Shown here: positions 52,910 to 62,847 of the stretch, in pieces
Position numbering within the stretch: the stretch's first letter is position 1
How the letters are laid out: each line of letters starts with the position of its first letter
Source of the DNA: Uloborus plumipes
Taxonomy: Eukaryota > Arthropoda > Arachnida > Araneae > Uloboridae
DNA: 64,000 nucleotides
Direction of reading: 5' to 3'
Assembly: GCA_038373865.1 (NCBI GenBank)
Contig: JAXGGA010001126.1
Coordinates: 104,239-168,238 of the forward strand
Notes under the pieces: generated by a model
Databases searched by the model: none
What the model saw: the letters and a program-made list of their open reading frames with translations, nothing else
Told to the model about the DNA's origin: nothing
Made by a program: the position numbers and the translations under genes

Positions 52910-53560
52910 CATGATTGGAAAAGCACATGAGAAGGGGGTCCGCAGGACCTACTTCTGCGGACCTACTCTTTCTGTTCTGTTTATTTACCCTCGCGTTTCC
53001 CACATTCCTGGTTCACTTGACTGTAGTCAGTTGAACCATCATCTTTTCGCGCTGATGATGGGGCTTCATTTGTAATAGCCCCGAAATAGCTATTTGCTAG
53101 AGTTTTCAAACTCTTTTTTAACATTTTATTTGTACTTTTGGACACGTTGTCTTGCATTTTTAATTTCATTAATTGTACAAAGTTTTCGACTGCTTTTCTT
53201 ACAAATTCAAAACTTATGTTTAAATGTAGTATCGGTGTTGTTCAAAGAATAAAATTATTTTGTACTTTTTAGAGCGCTTGCCGACTGAAGTTCTGAAGTC
53301 GGTTCAATTTTTTTTTTCAAAAATATTTTTACTTTATTCTTTTTAGTGCAAATGTACTTCAGAAATAAGGTAATGTTTCCATGAGGAAATTCACCTAATT
53401 TTCTGAATAAGTGAATGCTCCATAAAATAAACTATGTGAGAAAAAAAAGAAAGAAACTATCAACGGGCCTCTAAAATTTTAAACAATGAACACTAAAAAC
53501 GAATCCTTGTTATTCCCCGGAATTTATTTGTGTACTAGTTTCATTAAAGCCATTTAAATA
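52910..53560. other. Stretch with an unrecognised minus-strand frame
   Basis: 52981-53169 (minus) encodes a hydrophilic 62-residue peptide including NEAPSSARKDDGSTDYSQ, fairly protein-like but with no known domain, and ending at a stop. It may be the end of a decayed gene. No splice sites were supported and the remainder is AT-rich. Confidence 0.22.
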
Positions 53561-53564
53561 TTAA

Positions 53565-54048
53565 CCCATTAATGCCTGACATTTTTTTTCCAAAGGTTTT
53601 TTGTATACTGGATACAGACAGTGTTCAATGGGCAGGAAAAATAATTAAAAAAATAAATAATTTTTTTATTAAGGAAAGAAAATTCGTCCCAGACCCCAGG
53701 GGGTATATACTTTTTTTACTATTTTTTTTTCTGCCTACGATATAATATTTAAATAGAAATTTTATAAGGATAAATAAAGTCAGCAATGAACATGAACTGG
53801 GAAGCTGGGGAATCACTTTGAAAACTTTTTTTCTTGAGATTGAGAACGATGTCATTTTTGATAAAGGTCATATAAAAAGTGCTACAGAACACACTCTACA
53901 ATGGTTATGTGCTGAAATCTGTGAAGAACGAATTGATACAATACCAAGGTACTAGTTGAAAACCGTTATTTGGTTGAAATGTTCATTTTGGGGAAATTCA
54001 GACCCTTTTTTCGACCATCCCTAAAAAGGGACGCTAGGCATTAATGGG
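53565..54048 (+). mobile_element. piggyBac-like MITE (CCCATTAATGCC family), copy 4
   Basis: Flanked by TTAA at 53561-53564 and 54049-54052, with the same ends and inner GGGACG hairpin as copy 1. It is shorter because of deletions at about 53655-53690, where the TTACGATAGA block is missing. Confidence 0.87.
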
Positions 54049-54052
54049 TTAA

Positions 54053-54410
54053 CGGCTTTTCGACTAATTTATATTTCAAAGCAATATTATATACTGTCTG
54101 AAATTTTTTCGTGCGACCTCCGCTGCATCTACGCACGCGCGAAGTCTCTTCGGACTTTCTCGAAATAGGGGGGAAAAGCAACGAGGAAGTAGAAAGCGAA
54201 CAAAAGCTGAAGGCATCGGGAAGTGCGCATCCTAAACCTATCACCCCTTTTTCAGATGGAAGCGTCCGTGGCTCCCAGGCGCACAATACGCAAACAGACA
54301 GTAGTTTCTCGCGATAGAAATATTATATATACGTGGTCGTGGCCTGTTATCTGTTATCAGCATTAGACAAAGATAAAAAGACCATAGAAAAGATTTCATT
54401 ACGTAACGTA
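54053..54410. other. GC-richer stretch with a TATA-like run, no supported gene
   Basis: 54100-54320 has higher G+C with overlapping open frames on both strands (no domain) and then ATATTATATATACG (54322-54335). It could be a promoter, but no start or exon is evident. Confidence 0.25.
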
Positions 54411-54674
54411 GAGAAGCTTTACATTCAAAATTGTCATTATTACGGTTACTGTGATTACGATTTCTATTTCCTTCGATTTCTGCAGAATCCCGTTATCAAA
54501 CCCAGACCATGAGACCATGGAACCAACTGAAAAGAAAACCCTTTCAAAAAAAAACTTCTGAAATCGGTCCAGGCATCTTCGAGCAATCGTATAAATACAT
54601 ATATTTTTTTAAAGACGATATAAATGAATTTCCTTATGTAAGCCAGAGAAGCCTTACATTCAAAATTGTTATTA

Positions 54675-54834
54675 CCGTCGGCGCTCGTTATAAAGACCAA
54701 CCTAATATAACGACCGGTGAGAAAACCCCAACTGTATCCCCAATATACTGTATGTTCTACCTCTTATTGTGACCACTCGTTATAAAGACCTTTTTCTGTA
54801 GGACGAAGACGGTCGTTTTATCGAATGTCGACTG
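54675..54834. mobile_element. Tc1/mariner-like MITE, 160 bp, TA target
   Basis: The ends CCGTCGGCGCTCGTTATAA and a complementary TCGAATGTCGACTG are imperfect inverted repeats. TA precedes (54673-54674) and follows (54835-54836), and the partner tandem unit shows a single ATTATTACG at the site. ACTCGTTATAAAGACC recurs internally. Confidence 0.65.
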
Positions 54835-54915
54835 TATTACGATTACTGTGATCACGATTTCTATTTCGATTGATTTCTGTAGGTTCCCGTTATCAAACCT
54901 GGACCATGAGACGAT

Positions 54916-55024
54916 CCCAAGTAGCACACTTCGTTTTTTAAAGGTTGTAAAATGGTTATTAACGTTGCGACAACGGATTAAAAACGTTTATAAAAACGTT
55001 TAAACGTTTTTTGTGCTACCTGGG
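54916..55024. mobile_element. 109-bp MITE with CCCAAGTAGCAC / GTGCTACCTGGG ends
   Basis: Near-perfect inverted ends of 12 bases enclose a body made largely of AACGTT and AAACGTTT words. The partner tandem unit has the uninterrupted target GAGACCATGGAACC, so the insertion is real, probably with a 2-bp AT duplication. The TAGCAC ends resemble those of the GTGAC element at 44963-46904. Confidence 0.7.
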
Positions 55025-55101
55025 ATGGGACCATTTGGAAGGAAACCCTTTTAGAAAAAAAGGAAACAAAATTGAAATCGGTACCGGCATCTTCGAGTAA
55101 T

Positions 55102-55391
55102 TTATTTATTTACTTATTTATTTTTTGTCGTGTGCCAGCCAGGCTGGCAATTTGGGGTGCTCTGCTTCACTTTTCCAACTGTACCGTCACTTAGTGTGAA
55201 GTTCGACTTCCATAGTACACGCATGCCATAGGTACCCGTTTATTGGGTAGGCAACCATTCACAACAACACGTTCACACGAAGAAAGGACAAGGACAGGAG
55301 AGAGAAGGCACACCCATGCCCAAACCGGGACTCGAACCCTGGAACACACCATCCGTTTCAGACTGCTCTGACCACTAGACAAGGTGGCCGG
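55102..55391 (-). mobile_element. tRNA-headed SINE, family S2
   Basis: Bounded by the exact 11-bp duplication CTTCGAGTAAT (55091-55101 and 55392-55402). On the minus strand the head has A box TAGTGGTCAGA (55367-55377) and B box GGTTCGAGTCC (55328-55338), followed by a body unrelated to S1 and an AATAAATAAAT tail. It is absent from the partner tandem unit. Confidence 0.88.
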
Positions 55392-55652
55392 CTTCGAGTA
55401 ATCTTATAACATACCAAAAAAAAAAAAAAAATCTCCGACGAATTGTATAACCTCCTCCTTTGTTGAAGTCGGGAAAATAACCACTATTTACAAGATTTGT
55501 AACAATACATTTGGGTCATTCCACCGTCATGGGGGCGACAATCCTCCATAATATCGCAAACCCCTTTGTTATACTCGTACATCTTAATAATTGAACTAAA
55601 CTTTCTTTTCATATAATTTTATTTGATAATATTACAAGTATACAGGGTGTCC

Positions 55653-56295
55653 ACTCCAATCGTAGACCAATAGCTAATTTCTAAACCGTTAGAGATACGC
55701 ATATAGTTTATTTAGGAAAAAATCTCCAAATTATGAAAGGAATTTTGGGTCTATTCAATGTTTTTCAAAAAATCAAATTTTGAAAGAATAACGAAATTTA
55801 AATTTTTATACAGCCCCCCAGTCCTATCAATCATATTTAGTAAAACATTCTTGACACTGTAACCTTTAAAACTAAAAAAAAATCACTCCTCTACCACAAA
55901 AATTGACCGAGTTATGACGTTTTGAAAAATCAAGATTTTGCATTATTTCATGACGTCATCGAGCGATCGCTTAAGGGGCCGTATGCGACATCTTTCAAAA
56001 TCTTGATTTTTCAAAACGTCATAACTCGGTCAATTTTTGTCGTAGAAGAGTGATTTTTTTTTTTAGTTTTAAACGTTACAGTGTCAAGAATGTTTTACTG
56101 AATATGATTGATAGGACTGGGGGGCTGTATAAAAATTTAAATTTCGTAACTCTTTCAAAATTTGATTTTTTGAAAAACATTGAATAGACCCAAAATTCCT
56201 TTCATAATTTGGAGATTTTTTCCTAAATAAACTCTATGCTTATCTCTAACGGTTTAGAAATTAGCTATTGGTCCACGATTGGAGTGGACACCCTG
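55653..56295. mobile_element. Foldback MITE, 643 bp, TA target, copy 2
   Basis: It has the same full-length inverted design and ends as 23226-23876 and is nearly identical to it, with TA on each side (55651-55652 and 56296-56297). The centre again contains TGACGTCA. High identity between two distant copies suggests fairly recent activity of the family. Confidence 0.85.
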
Positions 56296-56299
56296 TATA

Positions 56300-57025
56300 T
56301 GAAAATTTTAAAAATGTAAGTGACTTGCAACTTAAATTACGAAACGTATGTTTTGAAATCCTTTTCCTTACATAATTTTCTGAAGAAATTCATAACAGGG
56401 GTTGTTTGCTCAAAGTGATTTGGGAACACTTTTGGGAACTCCTTTTGCAAAACATGTAAGGAACACTATTATCTAAACGTAGACTTTCAAAGCGCCCATC
56501 ATGTATTAGGTCCTGCATTTGAGCTTTTGTGCTTGTTGGGAGAAGATTTCATGTTCTCAACATTGTCCATTGAAAAAAAATATATATTTGTTTTGTTTGA
56601 TGAAATGCTGTTTGATTAAAAGCTATAATGGGTTGTACTTATCCGTAAAAACATTTTTTTTATTAATGAATGTTGTTATTTTATATTCATAAACAGAGAG
56701 AGGTATGGGGAGGACGGCTAGGCATTGGTTTTGCTTTGTGTGTGTGTCTGTGTGTGGGTTTTTTTTTTTTTTTTTAGGGATTTCAGTAAAGTGTTGCAGA
56801 AACTCAGTCTATCCAGTGAAGTACAATCCAGTGAATTTTTCTAGCCAATGAACATTTGGCAGTTTTTTGTTTGAAACCTAAGTTTCTTTCAGGCTTCTTG
56901 ATATGTATTGCACTCATTTTTATTTTGTACCTCACTTATTGCTTGCGTTTTATTAGTTCTTATAGCGTTTTATTAGTTATGAAGTTCCTGAAGTGTATTG
57001 TTTCAAAATTTAGTAATTTTACTTT
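56300..57025. other. AT-rich stretch without identified features
   Basis: It contains a short GT run and poly-T near 56736-56776. The hydrophobic frame at 56856-57110 runs into the piggyBac-like MITE and is not considered a gene. Confidence 0.4.
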
Positions 57026-57447
57026 AATTAATCAATTAATGCCTGACATTTTTCACCAAAGATATTTTGTACACTGGTTACAAACATTGTTTAATGGACA
57101 GGAAAAATAATAAAAAAAAATATCATGTAAAAAATAATTTTTTTATTAAGGAGGAGAATCCTCAAAAGATCCTTCAAAAGTTACGATAGACCCCAGAGGG
57201 TACATACTTTTTTTACTAAGACTTTTCTCTGCCTATGATATAATATTTAAAAAGATATTTTATAAGAAGAAATTTAATCAGCAATTAACACAAATTGGGA
57301 AGCTGGGAATAACTTTGAAAACTTAGCTTTTTTTCTTGAGATTGTGAACGATGTCATTTTTAATAAAGATCATATTGAAACTGCTACAGAACACACTCTA
57401 CAATGGTTATGTGCTGAAATCTGTTAAGAACGAATTGATACAATACC

Positions 57448-58434
57448 CAGGGACGTAACTAGGCTATTTTTGAACAGGGGCAAGACTTCGCTTCGGCGCC
57501 CCTCCCCCTTATTAAAATAAAATATTTGTCAAAAAAAAAAAAAAAAATGAAACGCCAACGTCTGGAGCGTCATATAAGGGTATATTACAACGTATATTAG
57601 GTCGAAAAATCGTGTAAAAAGAGAGTTCTATCTTTATTCAGTTTATCTCAAGTTTTTAAGTAATTTTTGTTTTGAAATTCAGAAAAAGAATAAAAGAAAT
57701 GCTTCCGATTGTTTTAAAAAAAAAATCATAAATTAACTAAATACCAAATGAGTAACTGTTTTCTTTTTCATGTTGAATATTGTATTTAATACGTTTGAAA
57801 ATTACTTGAAATGAAAGAAATTTTAAAAGCCTTAAATATTTTGTGAATCAAAAATACTTTCATCAATTTAATTTTAAAAAATTCTTAAGTTAAAAAATCT
57901 AAATTTTTCATTTAAACTATCCAATATTCAGCATTAAAAGAAGTGTACAGTAAAATTTTAAGAAACTTAGAAATCCTAAACTTGATTGTGTAAGAAAAGG
58001 AACGAGAGCATTTTTTAAAAAAAATGTGAATTGTTGAATAAATGTTAAAAAAAAGCATTTGTTTATTAAATAATTTACGAAACATCACACATTGTGGCTG
58101 AAAAAATTCTGTACAATTTATTTTTTTAAAACCAGAATGTAAATTTGAAATTTAGTTAGTTGAACCTTTAATTAACGCGATAATTTCCAGGAACAAAAAA
58201 TTTCCCCTCTTAAAAAATTTCCCACGCTTTTTCCACATTAAAAGACATTTCTTTAACTTTCTGCCTGTGCCTGCATTGAGCTTTTTTAGGGAGAGCTGGC
58301 TTTTATTTATTTGTTTCTTTTTTTTTTTTTAATAATGAAAAAAAAATTACTGCAGTTACTTATCCAGTTCAGCGCCCCTAAAATCTAGCCCCCGGGTCAC
58401 GAGCCCCGTCTGCCCCCCTCTAGTTACGTCCCTG
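57448..58434. mobile_element. hAT element (CAGGGACGTAACTAGG ends), 987 bp
   Basis: The ends CAGGGACGTAACTAGG and CTAGTTACGTCCCTG are flanked by the exact duplication ACAATACC (57440-57447 and 58435-58442). It lies inside the piggyBac-like MITE. The interior is AT-rich with no transposase frame. Confidence 0.92.
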
Positions 58435-58445
58435 ACAATACCAAC

Positions 58446-58895
58446 CAGTGGCGTATCCAGGAATTGATTTTGGGGGGTGCACATCGAACATCAACACTGT
58501 GATGAGTAAGAAAAAAAAGCAAGAATTATGGTGAAACTTTAAAAACGCAGTATTTCGATTTAATTTTTTCTATTGAACATTGCTCAAAGATTTTTTTTTT
58601 TCACAAAAATGAATATCATGCAAGAACAAAAAGGCGCAGGTACATCGCTCATTTTCCTCTAACATTTCCACAATTACAGAATAACAATTAGTTTTGCTTC
58701 TTATTGTCGAAAACAGAAAATAATAGGACAATATTTCAGTGTCCATAAAGTATTTTTCATTGAAAAAACCTGAAGCATATTTACATGAAGGTTACATGTT
58801 TTTTCAAAATTCGATGCCACCATTTTTTATAGTCTTACAAAATCTTGGGGGGTGCATTGGTCCCTTGGCACCCCCCCCCCCTGGATACGCCACTG
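58446..58895. mobile_element. hAT MITE (CAGTGGCGTATCCAGG family), copy 3, 450 bp
   Basis: The ends CAGTGGCGTATCCAGG and CTGGATACGCCACTG are flanked by ATACCAAC / ATACCAAG. The left duplication overlaps the right duplication of the neighbouring hAT element (57448-58434), so the two insertions landed within three bases of each other. Confidence 0.9.
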
Positions 58896-59009
58896 ATACC
58901 AAGGCACTAATTGAAAACCATTATTTGGTTGAAATGTTCATTTTGGGGAAATTCAGACCTATTTTTCGACCGTCCTTCAGAAGGGACGCTAGGCATTAAT
59001 GGGTTAATG

Positions 59010-60660
59010 AATAAATTTAGTTACTATGGAAAAAAGGTCCTGTAATAAGAAAGAAAAAAGCGGGAAAGAAGAAAATGCTCGTTGACTTGTTATGAGCTGA
59101 CAAAAGCCGAAGTGTGTCGAAGACTCCAAGCATTTTAAAAAGATCGTCTGGCAGCGAAAACTTATTCCTCAGATGATTCAAAGTTTATCAGTATTATTAT
59201 TTTTTCTAATAATCGGAAATTAACTTGGCGTAGATTTAAAAAAATTGAATTTTTTACTAACTACGCCCTCAGAAACGCGTGCCTTTTGACGAAAGTTTGT
59301 CGTAAGAAAGATTCCCCGAGTAAAATTATCGTTCAATGTCAGTGCATTCATTCAATTTGAGCTAGCTTGAGCTTCTGACCCAGAAAGAAAGGAATTGCAG
59401 TAAAATTACGAAATTTTCCGTACCTCGATTGCAAAGTCATTGAAAGTGAGTGACTGACGTATTTCTGATAGTGTTGTCTTCGTCGTAATGAGCGTACTGA
59501 GAAATAAGAAATCCAAAGAAAGAAATACTACATCTAAAACTGGAACTCCGGATTTTAAGATTTTTAATCGATATACAAAGAGGAAAAAAAAAAAAGCCCG
59601 AAAGTTAAATACACATTTCAAAATATCTCAGCTGAAATTTAATGATCTTTTAAAATGAGTTATGAATCGGTTTTCCATGTCACAAAAATTTTACCTTGTT
59701 TTATGTGTGTGAGCTGGTGTAATTGCCTGAAATTCTTTAAGTTTTATTTGTTAAGTTACCGTTTAATAGTTACTCGCAGAATACAGATAGTACTCAAAAT
59801 ATGTTTATTAATTTCAACTGTATGCAGCATTGTATATAATGGAATCTTGCAACCCAATTTTCACCTTTTCCATGTAATCGGATTCTTCTGAAATTTGGTA
59901 TGCAACCTTACACGAGATGACTGCAGTTTTCTATGATCAAATTATTTTTCTTTCTGTTCAGTAACAATGAATATTAATTTTGTACAAAATGTAGTTACAT
60001 ATGGTAGCGTTATGCACTATGGTATGTTATATTCAAAAGTATTGTAGAATTACCGCTGTACTTCCAGATATGTTGGATTTTTGATTATGGCGAGAAAAAA
60101 TGCTTTTTGTAAAGAAAAAAAATATCGTTTTTACTTGTTAAAAAAATGCTTAGAATTTTTTTTTGTGTGAATGTTATCAGTTCAAATTGAACAGAACACA
60201 ATACAGAAGCTTACAAACGTTGGTTTGTTTTTCGATGGGTTGTCTAGTTTTTTTACAATCGCTCCCGCTAGTTCGGAAGAATCGTGAAAACAGAACTCGA
60301 AAAACGGCTTCAAAGTCTTCCGTCAAAAAAAAAAAAAAAAAAAGCACGTCTACTGATTCAAAATATTTTGTGGAACGATCGTCGAATTTTTTCAGATACA
60401 TCGTTCGGAATTGGTTATTCGATCGGGGAAGGACAAACTGCCCGAGCGCTCGTATACCCCACTGATTCAGTGCTGTTTCTCTGGGAATATTTCGAAATAG
60501 CCTATACTAGCCTACACATTCTTAGACACGTAATGTGTAATGAATATATTTTGGCAACAAAAAGGATTCGATTTTATTTTGGTAGCCTTATCCCACCTTA
60601 GTCCATAGATTCGGTGATGTCTTTGAAATTATTTTCCGTAGAATGTGAAGCATTGAATTA
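59010..60660. other. Single-copy-looking stretch without supported genes
   Basis: No bounded repeats. A GC-richer part at 60280-60470 has overlapping frames around a poly-A tract but no domain. It precedes the promoter region at 60780. Confidence 0.35.
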
Positions 60661-60779
60661 ATAACCTTCTTGTATGCCACAAAATTTACTTACACACCTT
60701 CCCTGCACGCAATATATGATCGATCCCCCAGCCATTCCCAAGAGCAAACGAATGTTGTTTGGGCTGCGGAGGCTGCTAT

Positions 60780-60992
60780 TGGCGGCGTCTCGTCCCGCAC
60801 GTCATCTCCAATCAGGGGGAGGAAGGGGAAGCGGAGCTGGAGGGGGCGTGGCCCGCGGGGTCGCTCTCTCCCTGCGAGGCCCGCGGTCGTGGGCGGGGCG
60901 GCGGCTCCCTCCGACCAATGGACGTTGCGGCCCGTCCGTGACGTCACCGACGGCGCCGGGCGGCGAGCCAGTTCCCCCGCAGTCTGCCGAAC
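60780..60992 (+). promoter_or_regulatory. CpG-rich promoter with GC boxes, CCAAT box and CRE
   Basis: The most GC- and CpG-rich part of the window. It holds GGGGGCGTGGCC (60842-60853) and GGGCGGGGC (60891-60899) as Sp/KLF-type boxes, CCAAT (60915-60919) and a perfect CRE TGACGTCA (60939-60946). There is no TATA box, which fits dispersed initiation. The plus direction is inferred from the start codon and splice donor downstream (61073-61153). The 167-codon minus-strand frame here is a composition artefact. Confidence 0.6.
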
Positions 60993-61072
60993 GATGAGGG
61001 TGTGCGGAATGTCGCCGGATTTCGACGGAATGCCGCAGACGACGACGGCGGTGTCGAACGCACTCCATTGCA

Positions 61073-61153
61073 ATGGCTTCGGCGCGTAGTGCTCCCTTCT
61101 ACCAGGCACCAGGAAATGCCTGCACTGGAATCGGCTGGTTGCTAGGCCTAAAG
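61073..61153 (+). CDS. Candidate first coding exon of an unidentified gene
   Basis: ATG at 61073 has a purine at -3 and G at +4. It opens 27 codons reading MASARSAPFYQ, then a GNACTGIGWLLGLK ending, and stops exactly at AAG|GTGAGC, a strong splice donor, in phase 0. The promoter lies just upstream. Another frame starts at 60994 and ends at 61089, overlapping this start, so it would act as an upstream frame. I do not recognise the protein. The exon may instead be untranslated. Confidence 0.4.
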
Positions 61154-61159
61154 GTGAGC

Positions 61160-62170
61160 TCGGCGCGTTCGATTTGTGCGATTTAATGTTCATTAATATG
61201 TTCGAAGGATGCGATCAGGATGGACAACGGCACTGGTTCTTGCATCTGTTCACACATGGCCTCATTTTGACCTCCGATTTCGAGTGAACTCGATCCAGCG
61301 GGATTGTTTTAGAATGTCCGCAGCCGCGTTCGAATCGGATTTGGAAATAATACATCGAAACAGTGACTACGATGCACTTACTTCTATAACGTTAAAGGAA
61401 TCGCTCGCTCCGATCACCTCCTGTTATTTAATTAATCTAGAAATATTTTAATTTACTCATTTATTTGAAATTCCGTTGCCCAATTTCGCTGCATACGCTG
61501 TAATATGTTTGATCTCTTACCTTTAATAGAAAAAATCCCCCCCCCCCTCTCTATCTTGTGCACAATATCTGTTTATTCAATTTCTTGGTATTACCGTACA
61601 AATTGGAAATATTGTGCCGGAAGCTGCATTCCAGGTACATCTTCGATTATAAATCATTTTTAATCGATTTTGGATGCATTATAAGTATCCAAATACGGGA
61701 TTATTACGTTGATTTTGATTTTTTATGAAGCCTACATAATTTGTTTTTAATTCTTCATTAATATAGGACGTTATTTTCTCTTCTAATTATACACTGTTGA
61801 CATAAAATTCGTGCTTGTGGCCAGTAATAAAAGCTGTGTCGTGCGAAAAACTATTATATTTTTATTGTGATATTTTTAACATGTGGTTTCGTTGAAAATA
61901 AGCTTTTGTTTATGATTTGATTAAACAATTTTTTCCTTTTTGAGTTTTAATTCCCGTTTTCTTCTTTGATGACATTTAAATATTCCGTTTATGAAATCTT
62001 TTACTGGTGTGATTAAATGCATTACATTGTGTTTTGTTGATATCATTTTTTGCTCTAAAATTAAAAATTAAGTCTATAATTATGTGAAAATTCATAATTT
62101 AAATGGACTTTTCCTTTAAAAATCATACATTTTGTAGTAACAGCTTTACCACTTCCAAATTAAGTATGTT
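61160..62170. other. Probable intron; CpG-richer for the first 250 bases
   Basis: The part at 61160-61430 keeps raised CpG, as expected downstream of a CpG-rich promoter. The rest is AT-rich with no repeats recognised, in contrast with the repeat-laden DNA before 59 kb. The frame at 61209-61451 has no domain. Confidence 0.35.
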
Positions 62171-62190
62171 TTTTTATTTTCCTCTTGCAG

Positions 62191-62481
62191 CTGACCATGG
62201 AAAATTTCGGTGTACTTTTTCAAGTGGAATACAATTGATTAACCTGTGGCCATTATGGAACAGCTGTGTAAATGTCAGTTTAAATCTTGTGCGCGATCTG
62301 TGGATTTCTTTACTGTGTGCGTGTTGTGAAAAATCTCAATTCATAAGGATTACTGTGTGCGTTTGTTTTCTCACTGGATATTTTCTGTGCTCTGGATTAC
62401 TGTTGTGTGTACAAATACCCAAAGGATTACATTGTTGCCTTCGTGCAATTTTGAAGAATTATTTGGATAACTTTAAGTAAA
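62191..62481 (+). other. Candidate second exon, 291 bp, probably untranslated
   Basis: It is preceded by a good pyrimidine tract and acceptor (TTTATTTTCCTCTTGCAG, ending 62190) and followed by AAA|GTAAGTG, a near-consensus donor at 62482. One frame is open for almost the whole length and encodes a cysteine- and leucine-rich, membrane-like stretch, but stops at 62478-62480, just before the donor. In the phase set by the exon ending at 61153 the frame stops after 15 codons. It may be an untranslated or alternative exon. Confidence 0.3.
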
Positions 62482-62499
62482 GTAAGTGTTTTTGTGATA

Positions 62500-62845
62500 T
62501 TTTGAGTATTTGTTTACTTTATTTGAAATCAAGATGCACAAAATCATCTTCGAACAAATCCTAAACTGTGTGTGGACATTTGGTTATTCATCCTTGGTTT
62601 TCAACCATACTGCTAATCATAATATGCTTATAGACCTCTGAGGTCAGCTCCCTCATTATCCTCCCCCCCCCTCCTGCTCCCACACTTGTGCTTCCACAAA
62701 AATGTTGCTAAGAAAAGTAAATCTTTCGATGAATTTCTAATATCAATGCTAATTTCCGATGACAAAAATACTTATCAATAATCATAAAATTATTGTTGTG
62801 GCTGAGAGGTAAGAAGTTTTTGATAAATGCAGGAAAAGATAAATA
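62500..62845. other. Stretch without identified features
   Basis: AT-rich except for a poly-C/CT run near 62662-62690. Nothing recognised. Confidence 0.35.
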
Positions 62846-62847
62846 AA

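Larger units (their letters stand above)
54412..55412. repeat. Local tandem duplication; second unit holds three insertions
   Basis: Unit 1 (about 54412-54610) and unit 2 (about 54648-55412) share TTACATTCAAAATTGT, CCCGTTATCAAACC, GACCATGAGAC, GAAATCGGT and GGCATCTTCGAG in the same order. Unit 2 is longer only because it contains a TA-flanked MITE (54675-54834), a CCC...GGG MITE (54916-55024) and a SINE (55102-55391). Unit 1 is the empty-site reference for all three. Confidence 0.8.
57032..59003 (+). mobile_element. piggyBac-like MITE (CCCATTAATGCC family), copy 5, with two hAT insertions
   Basis: The left end is slightly diverged (TCAATTAATGCCTGA after TTAA at 57028-57031); the right end GGCATTAATGGG is followed by TTAA (59004-59007). 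Removing the two hAT elements (57448-58434, 58446-58895) restores a sequence collinear with copy 4 through GATACAATACCAAGG. Confidence 0.87.

Noticed and set aside
56856..57110. Hydrophobic frame as a membrane protein
   Set aside because: It crosses the TTAA boundary into the piggyBac-like MITE, and the hydrophobicity comes from T-rich sequence.
48279..58999. Frames with similar peptides near 48.3, 52.4 and 58.7 kb
   Set aside because: All lie inside copies of one hAT MITE and change frame between copies.
60690..61193. Longest open frame in the window (167 codons, minus strand)
   Set aside because: It runs through the CpG-rich promoter, is rich in R, P, A and G as expected from composition, has no domain, and conflicts with the plus-strand start and splice donor.
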